64,000 nt of DNA from Campylobacter volucris (GCF_008245045.1 NZ_CP043428.1:1116001-1180000), one strand, 5' to 3'. Shown: positions 8,517 through 19,004, numbered from the stretch's first letter. Made by a program: numbers and translations. The notes: generated by a model from the sequence alone, not told the origin.

Positions 8517-9577
8517 TCTTTAGATCTTATTTTAACTTCATCTTCTACTTCAAGCAAAAATCTATCCACAAGCTCACCTTCTTTAAGCTTTGCTACCACT
8601 TCTCCATGTCTTATAACCAAACCTTGATTTTTGCCAAAAGCTATAGCCACATCAGCTCCTTTTGCTTCGCCTAATGCATTTACCACACAACCCATAACAC
8701 TTATATTTAATGGCTCTTTTATATGCTTTGTTTTTTCTTCTACTATTTTTATAGCTTTTATTAAATCACTTTGTATTCTTCCGCAAGTTGGACAAGATAT
8801 GATATTTACTCCACTTTTTTGAACTCCACTATCTTGTAAAATAGCTCTTGCTACACGAATTTCTTCTTCAAGTTCTCCTGTCATAGAAACTCTCATAGTA
8901 TCGCCTATACCTTTTAAAAGTAAATTTCCTAGCGCTATAGAACTTTTTATAGTGCTATGAAATTTAGTTCCAGCTTCAGTTACCCCTAAATGAAAAGGAT
9001 AATCACAAAGCGGGCGAAGTCTTTCATAAGCTTCTATAGTCTTTTGAGTATCTGAAGTTTTCATGGAAATTTTTATGTCAAAAAAGTTAAAATCTTCTAA
9101 TAATTTTATATTATATTTTGCACTTTCTAGCATGGCTTCTATATTGTAGCCATATTTGTCAGAAAATTGCTTTTCTATAGAACCATGGTTTATACCTATG
9201 CGTATTGGAATTTGTCTTTGCTTACAAGCATTAACTACTTCTTTTATATTTTCTTTAGATCCTATATTGCCTGGATTTATTCTAATACCATCTATAAATT
9301 CAGCACAATACAAAGCTAACTTATGATTAAAATGAATATCCACTATCAAAGGCAATGGGCTTTTGGCTTTTATCTCTTTTAAAGCTCTTGCATCGGCTAT
9401 ATCTAAACATGCTAAACGAACTATATTAGCCCCAGCAAAATAAAGTCTATTTAACTGCTCTAAAGAACCTTCAATATCTCTTGTTTTTGTAAAAAGCATA
9501 GATTGCACAGAAATTGGTGCATCACCACCTATTAAAACATCACCTACTTTAATTTGTCTTGTTTTGTATCTTTTCAT
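8513..9577 (-). CDS. ispG: 4-hydroxy-3-methylbut-2-enyl diphosphate synthase IspG
   Basis: IspG (GcpE) is the [4Fe-4S] enzyme of the MEP isoprenoid pathway that converts MEcPP to HMBPP. The 354-residue protein has the N-terminal [17 protein letters not shown] barrel start. Near residue 260 it has IISCPTCGR and then [11 protein letters not shown], supplying the three cysteines of the cluster. It overlaps the convergent pncB end by four bases. The next MEP enzyme, IspH, is encoded at 19005 in this window. Length and motifs are normal. Confidence 0.96.
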   Translation of the reverse strand: MKRYKTRQIKVGDVLIGGDAPISVQSMLFTKTRDIEGSLEQLNRLYFAGANIVRLACLDIADARALKEIKAKSPLPLIVDIHFNHKLALYCAEFIDGIRINPGNIGSKENIKEVVNACKQRQIPIRIGINHGSIEKQFSDKYGYNIEAMLESAKYNIKLLEDFNFFDIKISMKTSDTQKTIEAYERLRPLCDYPFHLGVTEAGTKFHSTIKSSIALGNLLLKGIGDTMRVSMTGELEEEIRVARAILQDSGVQKSGVNIISCPTCGRIQSDLIKAIKIVEEKTKHIKEPLNISVMGCVVNALGEAKGADVAIAFGKNQGLVIRHGEVVAKLKEGELVDRFLLEVEDEVKIRSKD

Positions 9578-9639
9578 AACTTACTCTAATAATATTTTTA
9601 TATAATTTTATAATATTTTTTAAAATCAAAAAATATTTT

Positions 9640-11484
9640 TTAACTAAAATCAATTGGATCTATATCACAAATTATATTTTTAAAATTTAGTGCAAAATGT
9701 TCTATTTTAACTAAATTAAAATAATCTTTACTTCGCACTAATACATAAAATCTCCACTTTTTATGAAGCATTTCAATAGCACAAGCACCGCTTCCTACTA
9801 TTTCAACCTCATTCATTTGGCAAAATTCAAGCATTTTTTCACAAATTTGCATCGCATTGGTTTGATTTTCATCTTCAATTATTAATCTTAAAAGCCTTTT
9901 AAATGGCGGATAAAGCCCCTTCCTTGCGTTTAATTCATCTTCTAAAAAACTATCATAATCTTGTATATATTTTTCAAAAAAGACTTTATTTTTAGTTTGC
10001 AAAAGAACTTTTCCACACCCTTTTCTGCCAGCTCTTCCTGCTACTTGCATAGCTAAAGCTAAGGTTTCTTCCAAAGCTTTGAAATTTGGCCTAAATAAAT
10101 ACTCATCCAAACCCAAAATCACACTTAAATTTACATTATGATAATCATGTCCTTTAGCAAGCATAGAAGTGCCTACTAAAATATCTATTTTTTGCTGATT
10201 AAATTCTTTTAAAATAGTATTTAGCTTTTTTACACTACTAATTTCATCACTATCAAATTGCCTAATTACAGCATCAAATTCACTTAATTGCTCTTGCAAA
10301 TTCTCACAAAGCTGTGCTGTTCCCATTTTTCTAGCTTCTAACATATTGCCTTTACAAGTTGGACAATACTTATCAATCTCTTTTGTAAAATTACAATAAT
10401 GACATTTTAAAGCATTTTTATTTTTATGTAAACTTAACGCAATAGAACAAAATGGGCATTTTATGGCATTAGCACAATCTTTACATAAAATTTGCCTAAA
10501 ATTTGCCCTTGTAGGTAAAAACACAACTGCTTGTTTTTTTTCTTTCAAAGTGTTTCTTAGCTCTAAAAGCAATTTAGAAGATACACTAAGCTCACTCTCA
10601 TCATATAAAAACTCTTTTTTACTTTCAAAAAATGTCCCTTTTAGTCTATAAACTGGATGTTTATAAAAACTAGAAACACTAGGGGTAGCAGAACCTAAAA
10701 GTATTTTAATATCATTTTTCTTTGCTAAAAATAGCGCTAAATCTCTTGCATTAATTCTTGGATTATTGCTAGCTTTATAAGAATTATCATGTTCTTCATC
10801 AACTACAATAAGCCCTAAATTCTCAAATGGTAAAAACAAAGCAGATCTAGCTCCTGCTACCAAAAGAGCTTTAGAATTTGCTAAATTTTTTAAACACTCT
10901 TGTTTTTTGTTTTTAGAAATTTTAGAATGCCACAAAAAAAAATAATCTTCAAAATATACTTTTAATCTTTTTTCCATTTGTGGAGTTAGAGCAATTTCTG
11001 GCATTAAAAGCAAGACTTGTTTGCCTTTTTCTAAATACTCTTTTATCAAAGATATATAAATTTCTGTTTTTCCACAACCTGTATCACCAAATAATAATGA
11101 ACTTTGATGATCTTTTATAAATTCCAAGGCTTGTTTTTGCTTGGCATTTAAATTAGGACAATTTTCTATGTGTATTTTTTTAGTTTGAGCATAAAAAGTA
11201 GTACTTTCAAACATCCCTAAGACAAAAGCGATTTTACTCGCATAATAATAAGCTATAAATTTAGCAAGTTCATATTGTAGGTTAGTAATTTTATTAGGTG
11301 TTAATCCTTTAATCTTTTGGGTTTTAAAATTTGGTTTTGTGCATTCTTTTAAGATTATGGCTTTGAGATTTTTTTTTCTAGCAAGATCAACTATAACCTC
11401 GCTTAAAGGCTCAATTTTTTCATCACTTTCATAGATTAAAGTATCAAGATAATACCCCTTTATAGCAAGTTCATAATATCTCAA
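9640..11484 (-). CDS. priA: primosomal replication restart helicase PriA
   Basis: PriA reloads the replicative helicase at stalled forks. The 614-residue protein is shorter than the roughly 730 of E. coli, mainly in the N-terminal DNA-binding domain. It keeps Walker A GDTGCGKT at 133-140 and the DEEHD box. Zinc-binding cysteines appear as paired CxxC motifs (CKDC, CPFC, CHYC, CPTC), followed by helicase motifs V-VI (GTSMLAKGHD, QVAGRAGR). The start overlaps the end of the pseudopilin gene by four bases, so the two are coupled. DnaB, its loading target, is encoded at 55317. Confidence 0.95.
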   Translation of the reverse strand: MRYYELAIKGYYLDTLIYESDEKIEPLSEVIVDLARKKNLKAIILKECTKPNFKTQKIKGLTPNKITNLQYELAKFIAYYYASKIAFVLGMFESTTFYAQTKKIHIENCPNLNAKQKQALEFIKDHQSSLLFGDTGCGKTEIYISLIKEYLEKGKQVLLLMPEIALTPQMEKRLKVYFEDYFFLWHSKISKNKKQECLKNLANSKALLVAGARSALFLPFENLGLIVVDEEHDNSYKASNNPRINARDLALFLAKKNDIKILLGSATPSVSSFYKHPVYRLKGTFFESKKEFLYDESELSVSSKLLLELRNTLKEKKQAVVFLPTRANFRQILCKDCANAIKCPFCSIALSLHKNKNALKCHYCNFTKEIDKYCPTCKGNMLEARKMGTAQLCENLQEQLSEFDAVIRQFDSDEISSVKKLNTILKEFNQQKIDILVGTSMLAKGHDYHNVNLSVILGLDEYLFRPNFKALEETLALAMQVAGRAGRKGCGKVLLQTKNKVFFEKYIQDYDSFLEDELNARKGLYPPFKRLLRLIIEDENQTNAMQICEKMLEFCQMNEVEIVGSGACAIEMLHKKWRFYVLVRSKDYFNLVKIEHFALNFKNIICDIDPIDFS

Positions 11485-11957
11485 AGCCCATAATCCTTAC
11501 AATTTGAACTAACACACTCTAAAAATGCCTTTTGATTGTCATAAGAAAAATCCACATATTTTTTCGCATCAATAAAATATCTATATTTGGTATTTGCGAT
11601 TTTCATCCAAGTTTTTTTACTAGAAACAATGGCTTGCTCTAAAACACTATAAGAGCAACAATTTCCACTAAGGCATGCTTGAATTTGCTCATTAGAGCAA
11701 GAAAAAAGTTTTTGATTTTCTACATTAGGTAAAGCCTCATCTAAAACTTTTGGAAAATTCACATTTTTATTAAATACAAATTGATTTTTTAATACAGCCA
11801 AAGATGAATTTATCATTTGAATTTCACTTTTTAAACGAATAATTTTCGCATCCATTTTATTAAATGAAAAATGAGGATAAGCTAGTGCTGATAAAATAGC
11901 TATAATAATCATGCAAAAAATAAGCTCTATTAAAGTAAAAGCTTTTTTATATTGCAT
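11481..11957 (-). CDS. type IV pilin-like (pseudopilin) protein
   Basis: The 158-residue protein begins with a type IV prepilin signal: a short basic leader MQYKKA, cleavage expected before FTLIELIF, and Glu at +5 of the mature protein, followed by a hydrophobic helix to about residue 28. The residue before the cleavage site is Ala, not the usual Gly. The rest is a small periplasmic domain with five or six cysteines (CSNEQIQACLSGNCC and a later C...C), so disulfides are likely. It matches Cj0683 in position. In Campylobacter such pseudopilins belong to the natural-transformation machinery (inference). comEC lies at 48056. Confidence 0.8.
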   Translation of the reverse strand: MQYKKAFTLIELIFCMIIIAILSALAYPHFSFNKMDAKIIRLKSEIQMINSSLAVLKNQFVFNKNVNFPKVLDEALPNVENQKLFSCSNEQIQACLSGNCCSYSVLEQAIVSSKKTWMKIANTKYRYFIDAKKYVDFSYDNQKAFLECVSSNCKDYGL

Positions 11958-12198
11958 TTTCTTTGATTTCTTTGTCTATAGTGGTGATAATTTTATTTAA
12001 TTCTTTTTTTACAATATAGTTTTCATAACTAAGTTTTACAAAAGCATTTATGAAATTTGCTAGCTCTATTTTCCCAGTTCCTCCTGAAATCAGAGCTATT
12101 TCATCTTCAAGATGATTAGCAAATTCATTACTGCAAGTTACAACAAAATCTTTAGCATAGACATTGATTGTAACTTTTCTTTGGTTATTATTTGCCAA
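11947..12198 (-). CDS. small ZapA-like protein
   Basis: The 83-residue protein starts RKVTINVYAKDFVVTCS. That resembles the ZapA N-terminal strand pair (KVTVNIYG...Y...), and is followed by a helix-rich stretch ending in a Lys-rich tail. ZapA is a small FtsZ-ring stabiliser of about 100 residues with a globular head and a coiled coil. The resemblance is in pattern only and I would not name it firmly. It overlaps the upstream small gene by 11 bases and the pseudopilin gene by 11 bases, so the three are translationally coupled. Position matches Cj0682. Confidence 0.6.
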   Translation of the reverse strand: MANNNQRKVTINVYAKDFVVTCSNEFANHLEDEIALISGGTGKIELANFINAFVKLSYENYIVKKELNKIITTIDKEIKENAI

Positions 12199-12418
12199 GA
12201 ACAGCCTCTATTTTTTTGAAGATATCTTCACTTTGAGCATTGCGTGATTTTAATTCTTCTTCTAAGCGAGCAATTTGATTACTTTTTGCTTCATTTTGCG
12301 CTTTTACACTAACTAATTCATTTCTTAAATTTTCATTTGCTTCGCATACTTCATTGTATTTTTCAATCAACTCATTTACTTTGTCTGTCATAGTGTTGAT
12401 AATTTTTTCATCATACAT
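12188..12418 (-). CDS. small coiled-coil protein, ZapB-like in form
   Basis: This 76-residue protein is almost entirely heptad repeats (KVNELIEKYNEVCEANENLRNEL, continuing through RLEEELKSR), with one cysteine. ZapB of E. coli is a coiled-coil protein of about 80 residues that binds ZapA. The next gene here is ZapA-like, so the pair could be a division-ring module. That is inference from size, form and adjacency. The ATG follows AAAAAGG, and a TATAAT at 12445-12440 lies about 21 bases upstream. Position matches Cj0681. Confidence 0.6.
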   Translation of the reverse strand: MYDEKIINTMTDKVNELIEKYNEVCEANENLRNELVSVKAQNEAKSNQIARLEEELKSRNAQSEDIFKKIEAVLGK

Positions 12419-12439
12419 AATTTTGCCTTTTTGATTTTA

Positions 12440-12445
12440 ATTATA
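12440..12445 (-). promoter_or_regulatory. candidate -10 element for the 12418-8513 leftward run
   Basis: TATAAT on the minus strand lies 21 bases before the ATG of the coiled-coil gene. It is the first promoter-like site upstream of the overlapping coiled-coil, ZapA-like, pseudopilin and priA genes. Confidence 0.4.
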
Positions 12446-12569
12446 AGAGTATTTTAAATGTTTAATTGTAACAAAAAAAAATTTAATTTTGCATAGCTTT
12501 TTCTTTTAAAATTCAAATTTTTACAAAAAATTTTGTGTAAAATTTATGAAAATATTCTTAGGAAATTAT

Positions 12570-14543
12570 ATGTTTGAACTTACAAGTGATTTTAAGCCAA
12601 GTCCTGATCAACAACAAGCCATAGATGGCATAGTAAAAAGTATCAAAAATGGAAATAGATACCAAACCTTACTAGGTGTTACAGGAAGTGGAAAAACTTT
12701 TAGCATGGCAAATATAATTAAAAATTTAAATATGCCTACTTTAATAATGAGTCATAATAAAAGCTTATGCGCTCAACTTTTTAGTGAATTTAAAGGATTT
12801 TTTTCAAAAAATCATGTGGAATATTTTATAAGCTATTATGATTATTATCAACCAGAAGCTTACATACCAAGAACTGATGTTTTTATAGAAAAAGATAGCT
12901 CTACCAATGAAGACTTAGAAAGATTAAGACTTAGCGCTAGTGCTTCATTATTAAGCTATGATGATGTAATTTGCATAGCTAGTGTTTCAGCAAATTATGG
13001 CTTGGGCAATCCTAGTGAGTATGTAGGTATGGTTTTGATTTTAGAATTAAATATGCAAATTTCACAAAAAGAACTTTTAAAAAAACTTGTAGATATGGGC
13101 TATAAACGCAATGATAACTTCTTTGATAGGGCTGATTTTAGAGTAAATGGAGATATAGTTGATATATACCCAGCTTATTATGAAGATGAGGCAATTAGAC
13201 TTGAATTTTTTGGCGATGAACTTGAAGCTATGTATCATTACAATATATTAGAAAATAAAAAAGGTAGGGATTTAAAAAAATTTATACTCTATCCTACAAG
13301 TCAATTTAGTGTCACTCAAGCTAGGTTAAAAGAAGCTATTAAAGGTATTAAAGCTGAACTTAATGAACGCTTAGCATATTTTGAAAATGAAAATAAATTA
13401 GTAGAATATCAAAGACTAAAGCAAAGAGTTGAATTTGATATTGAAATGCTAGAAAGCACTGGAATGTGCAAAGGTGTAGAAAATTACGCACTACATTTAA
13501 CAGGGCTTAAAAGCGGTGATACTCCTTATACGCTTTTTGATTATTTTGCTATTAAAAATCAAGATTTTTTGGTGATTGTAGATGAAAGCCATGTATCTTT
13601 GCCACAATTTCGCGGTATGTTTGCAGGAGATAGAAGTAGAAAGCAAGTTTTGGTTGATTATGGTTTTCGTTTGCCTAGTGCTTTAGATAATCGTCCTTTG
13701 ATGTTTGATGAATTTATTAATAAAAATTGTAAATTTTTATTTGTTTCAGCAACTCCAGCTCCCCTTGAACTTGAACTTAGCAAAGAAAATATTTTTTATC
13801 AAATCATGCGTCCAACAGGACTTTTAGACCCAAAAATAGAAATCAAAGATAGCTCTAATCAAGTAGAAATTTTATACGATGAGGCTAAAAAAGTTATAGA
13901 GCGTGGTGAAAGAGTTTTAATCACAGTTTTAACAAAAAAAATGGCTGAAGAACTTAGTAAATATTATCTAGAACTTGGTTTAAAAGTAAAATACATGCAC
14001 TCAGAAATTGACGCAATTGAGCGTAATGAAATCATCATAGGATTAAGAAATGGTGCTTTTGATATTTTAATTGGAATTAATCTTTTAAGAGAAGGACTTG
14101 ATTTACCTGAAGTTTCTTTAATAGCCATTATGGATGCAGATAAAGAGGGATTTTTAAGAAGCACTACCGCACTCATTCAAACTATGGGAAGAGCTGCTAG
14201 AAATGTAAATGGCAAAGTATTACTTTTTGCTCAAAAAATCACAAAATCTATGCAAGAAGCCATAAACATAACCAATGAAAGAAGAGCTCTACAAGAAGCT
14301 TATAATAAAAAGCATAAAATCATACCAACTTCAGTAAAAAGAAATATAGAAGAAAGTTTAAAACAAGATTTTGATCAAGGTGAAATTTATCGCAAAGGTA
14401 AAGAATTAGAAAAAATGCCTGCTAAAGAACGCGCAAAAATAATCAAAGAACTAAGAAAACAAATGCTAGAAGCTGCTAAAAATTTAGAATTTGAAAAAGC
14501 AGCTATGATTAGAGATGAAATTAATAAATTAAAAACTTTATAA
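12570..14543 (+). CDS. uvrB: excinuclease ABC subunit UvrB
   Basis: UvrB is the damage-verifying helicase-like subunit of nucleotide excision repair. About 657 residues carry [12 protein letters not shown] (Walker A), the beta-hairpin around [20 protein letters not shown], the QTMGRAARN motif VI, and a C-terminal UVR domain ([10 protein letters not shown]) that binds UvrC. An in-frame ATG at 12546 exists. I place the start at 12570 because TTAGGAAA lies just before it, the sequence then begins [11 protein letters not shown] as in the family, and a TAAAAT -10-like box at 12538 would put the transcript start at about the upstream ATG. It is monocistronic, ended by the hairpin at 14542. Confidence 0.95.
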   Translation: MFELTSDFKPSPDQQQAIDGIVKSIKNGNRYQTLLGVTGSGKTFSMANIIKNLNMPTLIMSHNKSLCAQLFSEFKGFFSKNHVEYFISYYDYYQPEAYIPRTDVFIEKDSSTNEDLERLRLSASASLLSYDDVICIASVSANYGLGNPSEYVGMVLILELNMQISQKELLKKLVDMGYKRNDNFFDRADFRVNGDIVDIYPAYYEDEAIRLEFFGDELEAMYHYNILENKKGRDLKKFILYPTSQFSVTQARLKEAIKGIKAELNERLAYFENENKLVEYQRLKQRVEFDIEMLESTGMCKGVENYALHLTGLKSGDTPYTLFDYFAIKNQDFLVIVDESHVSLPQFRGMFAGDRSRKQVLVDYGFRLPSALDNRPLMFDEFINKNCKFLFVSATPAPLELELSKENIFYQIMRPTGLLDPKIEIKDSSNQVEILYDEAKKVIERGERVLITVLTKKMAEELSKYYLELGLKVKYMHSEIDAIERNEIIIGLRNGAFDILIGINLLREGLDLPEVSLIAIMDADKEGFLRSTTALIQTMGRAARNVNGKVLLFAQKITKSMQEAINITNERRALQEAYNKKHKIIPTSVKRNIEESLKQDFDQGEIYRKGKELEKMPAKERAKIIKELRKQMLEAAKNLEFEKAAMIRDEINKLKTL

Positions 14544-14574
14544 TTTTCCTTAAAGAAAAACTTTAAGGAAAATT
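14542..14574. terminator. bidirectional terminator between uvrB and efp
   Basis: AATTTTCCTTAAAG, five A, then CTTTAAGGAAAATT make a perfect 14-base stem with a 5-base loop between two convergent genes. The A/T flanks give a U-run in both directions. Confidence 0.8.
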
Positions 14575-14575
14575 G

Positions 14576-15145
14576 TTATTTATTTGCTCTTTCTATATAT
14601 TCTCCACGCACAGTATCAACGCGTATAACCTCTCCTTCTAAAACATGAAAAGGAATTTGAACCACTGCTCCTGTTTCTAAAGTAGCTGGTTTTTTATTTG
14701 ATCCTTGAGTGTCACCTTTAAAATTTGGAGCTGTTTCGATGATTTTTAATTCCATCACTTGTGGAACCTCAACACCAATTGCTTTTCCATTATGAAATAA
14801 AACATCCACCATAGTTCCATCAAGCATCCATTTTTTAGCTTCACCCACATCTTCTTCGCTAATAGCTACTTGCTCATAAGTTTGAGTATCCATAAATTGA
14901 CAATTCTCACCATCATCATATAAATATTGCATTTGTTTTTCTTCTAAATTTGGAGATTCGCATTTATCTCCTGCATGGAAAGTTTTTTCTAAAACCTTAC
15001 CATCAATAAAAGATTTAATTTTAATACGAACAAAAGCAGGTCCTTTACCTGGCTTTACATGTTGATATTCTACGATTTTAAAAGGAATACCATCGATTTC
15101 AATCTTTAAACCTTTTTTTAAATCTCCCATTCCATAAGAAGCCAT
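14576..15145 (-). CDS. efp: translation elongation factor P
   Basis: EF-P relieves ribosome stalling at polyproline. The 189-residue protein has the KOW-like first domain with the loop [12 protein letters not shown], whose lysine is the usual modification site in other bacteria, then two OB folds ending in the family signature (FKGDTQGS...ATLETG). Length is normal. No modification enzyme gene is visible nearby. AAGGAAAA precedes the ATG. The gene is separated from serA by about 60 bases and ends at the shared terminator with uvrB. Confidence 0.96.
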   Translation of the reverse strand: MASYGMGDLKKGLKIEIDGIPFKIVEYQHVKPGKGPAFVRIKIKSFIDGKVLEKTFHAGDKCESPNLEEKQMQYLYDDGENCQFMDTQTYEQVAISEEDVGEAKKWMLDGTMVDVLFHNGKAIGVEVPQVMELKIIETAPNFKGDTQGSNKKPATLETGAVVQIPFHVLEGEVIRVDTVRGEYIERANK

Positions 15146-15205
15146 ATATTTTCCTTAATCTTAAAATTAGTTTTTAATTGTAACAATCAAGACTTATAAA
15201 AAGCC

Positions 15206-16789
15206 TTAAATTTCTGCATATTCTGCAAAAATACAAGCATCTATCATTCTTAATTCTTCAAGTAATACTTTTGATATTTTCTCATCTAACAAAATCACAG
15301 CCAAAGCCTTACCAAAACCATCTCTACCAAGTCTAAAATCTGCGATATTAACATTGTTTCTTGCTAAAATACCACTAACATTTGCAATAACCCCTGGTAT
15401 GTCTTTGTTATTTAAAATAATCATTTTTCCTTTAGGTTTAAAATCAATATCAAAACCATTAAGCTCAACAATTCTTTGTTCATTCTCACTAAAAATAGTC
15501 CCTGATATAGAAAGACTAGTTTTTTCACTAATAATTTTTATAGTAATTTTATTGTTATAACCACTGCTTGGCAAAGTATTACACGAAAGTTCTATATCTT
15601 TATCTTTAGCAACAAATTTAGCATTAATGTAATTGATTTTTTCACCCAAAACCTTTCTTAACACACTAACTACAGCAAAAGTAAGCAAGGATTCATTATA
15701 TTTGCTGATTTCTCCTTCACTTTCTAATTTGATAGATTTGATAGGAGTTTTATCAAGCTGAGCTGCTAAAAATCCCATTTTTGAAATCAATTCTATATAA
15801 GGAGCTACAAATTTTGGCAAGTCTTCTGTTTTAATAGGCAAATTCAAAGCATTAGGATAGGCAATTTCCCTAGCAGCACTCAATGCTTGCTCACACGCTT
15901 GTATGGAAATATTTTCTTGACTTTCTAAAGTATTTGCACCCAAATGCGAAGTGACTGAAACATTTTCAAATTCTAAAAATGGATGATTAGTAGCTGGTTC
16001 TTTTTCAAAAACATCAATACCAAGCCAAGCTATTTTACCATTTTTTAACCCTTCACATAAAGCTTGTTCATTATAAAGACCACCTCTTGCACAATTGATT
16101 AATCTTACACCATCTTTCATTTTAGAAATTTCATCAAAGGAAATCATATTGGCTGTTTCTTTTGTTTTTGGAGTATGTATGCTTATAAAATCACTCTGGA
16201 TTAAAATTTCATCTAAAGTTTCAACACATGTTATGCCTAAATCTGTCATTTTTGATGATGATATATAAGGATCATAAGCAATTACTTTCATACCAAAAGC
16301 TTTTGCTCTTGAAGCTACTCTTGAGCCTATATTGCCAAATCCTATAATCCCTAAAGTTTTATTCATAAGTTCAATGCCATACCATTTTTCTCTTTCCCAT
16401 TTTTTTTCAATTTTTAAAAAATTATGGGCATTGACAAAAGATCTAGCTGAGCAAAGTAAATGATTCATGGTAAGTTCTACAGCTGCTATAGTATTTGCAG
16501 TTGGAACATTCATCACTATAATGCCTCTTTTAGAGCACTCATTAATATCTACATTATCAACCCCAACGCCAGCTCTAATCAAAGCTTTTAAATTTTTGCA
16601 AGAATTTAAAAAATTTAAATCTACATCAGTAGAGCTTCTAGTAATTGCAACATCAACATCACTAAGCTCTTTTAAAAGTTCGGTTTTTGATAAATGTGCA
16701 GCTTGGATCAAATCTACATCATCAGCATTTTTTAAAAGCTCAATTCCTTTATCTAAAATCGCATCACAAATTATAATTTTTTTCTTCAC
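15206..16789 (-). CDS. serA: D-3-phosphoglycerate dehydrogenase
   Basis: SerA catalyses the first step of serine synthesis, oxidising 3-phosphoglycerate with NAD. About 527 residues follow the long bacterial form: substrate domain, NAD fold (GIIGFGNIGSRVA), NCARGGLYN and SHLGANT with the catalytic Arg and His, an intervening domain, and a C-terminal ACT domain (NNKDIPGVIANVSGIL). A TTG at 16795 is in frame but lies only one base from the GGGAGG ribosome binding site. The GTG at 16789 has correct seven-base spacing and overlaps the previous stop as GTGA, so I use it. The upstream membrane-anchored gene is co-transcribed. Confidence 0.95.
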   Translation of the reverse strand: MKKKIIICDAILDKGIELLKNADDVDLIQAAHLSKTELLKELSDVDVAITRSSTDVDLNFLNSCKNLKALIRAGVGVDNVDINECSKRGIIVMNVPTANTIAAVELTMNHLLCSARSFVNAHNFLKIEKKWEREKWYGIELMNKTLGIIGFGNIGSRVASRAKAFGMKVIAYDPYISSSKMTDLGITCVETLDEILIQSDFISIHTPKTKETANMISFDEISKMKDGVRLINCARGGLYNEQALCEGLKNGKIAWLGIDVFEKEPATNHPFLEFENVSVTSHLGANTLESQENISIQACEQALSAAREIAYPNALNLPIKTEDLPKFVAPYIELISKMGFLAAQLDKTPIKSIKLESEGEISKYNESLLTFAVVSVLRKVLGEKINYINAKFVAKDKDIELSCNTLPSSGYNNKITIKIISEKTSLSISGTIFSENEQRIVELNGFDIDFKPKGKMIILNNKDIPGVIANVSGILARNNVNIADFRLGRDGFGKALAVILLDEKISKVLLEELRMIDACIFAEYAEI

Positions 16790-17265
16790 AACCAAACCTC
16801 CCTTAAATTTGCATTGATATCATAAATTTTTAACTGCTCTATTAAAGTTTTTAATACTTTTTCATTATCTGTATCAAGATAAATTGTTACTTCATTCTTG
16901 CTTTGAGTTAAGGTGTATTTTATAAAAAAAGCTTGCAAGGTTTGTTTTAAACAAAACATAGAATACACATCGTTTTTATTTACATCAAGCAAATAAAATT
17001 TCTGCTTAGGTTTTACCACAGAATCATCCATATTAAAACTCATATAAAATTCATTTGCCGCTGGATAATAATCATTCATTTTAAGTGCTGATAATTTATT
17101 TTGCCAAGTTTGTGGAAGTTCTTTTTTTAACTCATCAAAAGAATATTTTGCATTTTGTGAGATACGCAAATCTCCTATATCTACATATCTCACCATAAAA
17201 ATAAAAGCTATTAATAAAACTAAGCTTAAAAAGCCTAAAATACCATATAGGGTATATTTTTTCAT
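16786..17265 (-). CDS. membrane-anchored protein of unknown function
   Basis: The 159-residue protein has one N-terminal membrane segment (about residues 8-28) and a periplasmic domain of about 130 residues with no motif I recognise. It lies between rpsA (six bases upstream) and serA, overlapping the serA start by four bases, so all three are probably one transcript. The same order occurs in C. jejuni (Cj0892c, annotated there as a periplasmic protein, from memory). There is no lipobox and only a single cysteine. Confidence 0.75.
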   Translation of the reverse strand: MKKYTLYGILGFLSLVLLIAFIFMVRYVDIGDLRISQNAKYSFDELKKELPQTWQNKLSALKMNDYYPAANEFYMSFNMDDSVVKPKQKFYLLDVNKNDVYSMFCLKQTLQAFFIKYTLTQSKNEVTIYLDTDNEKVLKTLIEQLKIYDINANLREVWL

Positions 17266-17271
17266 TTTTTA

Positions 17272-18939
17272 TTATGAAAGTTGGTCTTTGATGATATCAC
17301 CCAAAGTAACTTTATCATTATCATTGATTTCATTTAATGCTTCTCGCTCTTTCATTCTAGCAAGACTTTTTACACTTAAACGAATTCTATTTTTCTTTTC
17401 ATCGATAAAGACTATCAAAGCTTCTATACTATCGCCAACTTTTAAACTAGAAAGATCTATATTTCCTAAATCTTCTTTATGAATCAATGCATCTACGCCT
17501 TCTTGCAATTCCACAAACAAACCAAAATCTTTAATATCTCTAATCTTACCACTAATAATCTCATTAACATGATGATTTTGAGCATAAATTTGAACAGGAC
17601 TTTTTTGTAATTCTTTTACACTTAAAGATATTTTTTGAGCATCTTTATCGAGCTTGATGATTTTTACTTCTATTTCATCACCAACTTTATATAAATCTTT
17701 GCATTTATCATTTCTATCCCAAGATGCATCTTCATTATGCAACAAACCTTCCATATTTGAAATTTTAACAAAAGCACCAAAATTTGTTACTGAAGTAATG
17801 ACTCCTTTTACAATATCACCTACTTTATGTTTTTTCAAAAATTCATCAAAAGGCTTGGTAAGTAAATTTTTTAAAGATACTCTAAGTCTTCTTTCCTTAG
17901 CATTGATTTCAATAACTTCTACATCAAGTTCTTGGCCTTCGCTAATATAATCTTTTGGATTTTTAGCATTTTTATCCCAAGAAATTTCACTAATATGTAA
18001 AAATCCTTCTATATCATTACCCAAATCTACAAAAGCTCCATATGGCTCTATATTAGAAACAGTTACTTTAATAGTATCACCAAGCTCTAATCCATCTTTG
18101 ATTTCTTCCCAAGGATCTGGCATAGCTAATTTTATAGATAAAGAAAGATGTTTTTTTTCTTTGTCATACTTGATGACTTTTACAGGAACTTTATCTCCTT
18201 CATTATATAAAGAGCTAGGATTTACAGGACCTTTATATGAAATTTCACTATAATGAACCAAGCCATCAACACCGCCTACATCTACAAACATTCCATAAGT
18301 TGTGATTTTTTTAACTACACCTTCGATAATCTCTTCTTGATTAATCACATTAGATATAATTTCTTTGCGTTTTCTTCTTTCTTCATCAACAATTTTTTTT
18401 CTCGAAATAACAATGCTTTGAGCTTCTTTGTCTATTTTGATAATCTTAACTTTAAAAGTTTTATTAATAATATTATTAGCATCTTTGAAATTACTTTGCG
18501 ATCGTGGAAGAAAAAATTCAACCCCATTTTCATCAACAGCTACAAAACCACCCCTATTTTTACCGATGATTTTTACATCAAAAACACTATCGTCTTCTTT
18601 ATAATTTTCTATAAATTCTTTAACTTTTTGTTTTCTTAAAGCTTTTTTATGAGAAAGTAAAGATCTGCCACCGCGAGAGCCTATTATAGCAACTTCTAGA
18701 GTATCTCCTTCTTTGAAGATTAATCCACCTTTGTCATCTTGAATTTCTTCTAATATTAAAATTCCTTCAGATTTTTGGCCTATATTAACAAATACTTCAC
18801 CATCTTTAATTTCAACGATAACACCTTGTGTAGTTGCTTCCTCATCAGTTCTAAAAGATTCTTCAAGCATTTGCTCAAAATCTTCTTCTATGACTATATC
18901 CTCTAGTCTATTTTGAACTTTTTTGTTCGCCTCGCTCAT
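17272..18939 (-). CDS. rpsA: 30S ribosomal protein S1
   Basis: S1 captures mRNA on the 30S subunit. The 555-residue protein is built of tandem S1 RNA-binding domains. At least four are canonical, each with a pattern like G-x-VxxITxFGAFVxx...GLxHxSEIS, starting near residues 205, 290, 380 and 465, after two more diverged copies at the N-terminus. The acidic N-terminal tail is typical for the family. The ATG at 18939 follows AAAGGA. A TATAAT lies about 32 bases upstream. Confidence 0.96.
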   Translation of the reverse strand: MSEANKKVQNRLEDIVIEEDFEQMLEESFRTDEEATTQGVIVEIKDGEVFVNIGQKSEGILILEEIQDDKGGLIFKEGDTLEVAIIGSRGGRSLLSHKKALRKQKVKEFIENYKEDDSVFDVKIIGKNRGGFVAVDENGVEFFLPRSQSNFKDANNIINKTFKVKIIKIDKEAQSIVISRKKIVDEERRKRKEIISNVINQEEIIEGVVKKITTYGMFVDVGGVDGLVHYSEISYKGPVNPSSLYNEGDKVPVKVIKYDKEKKHLSLSIKLAMPDPWEEIKDGLELGDTIKVTVSNIEPYGAFVDLGNDIEGFLHISEISWDKNAKNPKDYISEGQELDVEVIEINAKERRLRVSLKNLLTKPFDEFLKKHKVGDIVKGVITSVTNFGAFVKISNMEGLLHNEDASWDRNDKCKDLYKVGDEIEVKIIKLDKDAQKISLSVKELQKSPVQIYAQNHHVNEIISGKIRDIKDFGLFVELQEGVDALIHKEDLGNIDLSSLKVGDSIEALIVFIDEKKNRIRLSVKSLARMKEREALNEINDNDKVTLGDIIKDQLS

Positions 18940-18970
18940 CGTGGTCCTTTATTTTAAATTTTGATTTTAG

Positions 18971-18976
18971 ATTATA
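18971..18976 (-). promoter_or_regulatory. candidate -10 element for rpsA
   Basis: TATAAT on the minus strand lies 32 bases before the rpsA ATG, in the 65-base gap after ispH. It would allow rpsA to be expressed independently of the pheS-pheT-aroA-ispH run. Confidence 0.45.
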
Positions 18977-19004
18977 ATATTGTTTTCTTTAAACTTGGTT
19001 AATT

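Noticed and set aside
16790-16795. TTG start for serA at 16795
   Set aside because: It lies one base after GGGAGG, too close to initiate; GTG at 16789 has good spacing and a GTGA overlap with the preceding stop.
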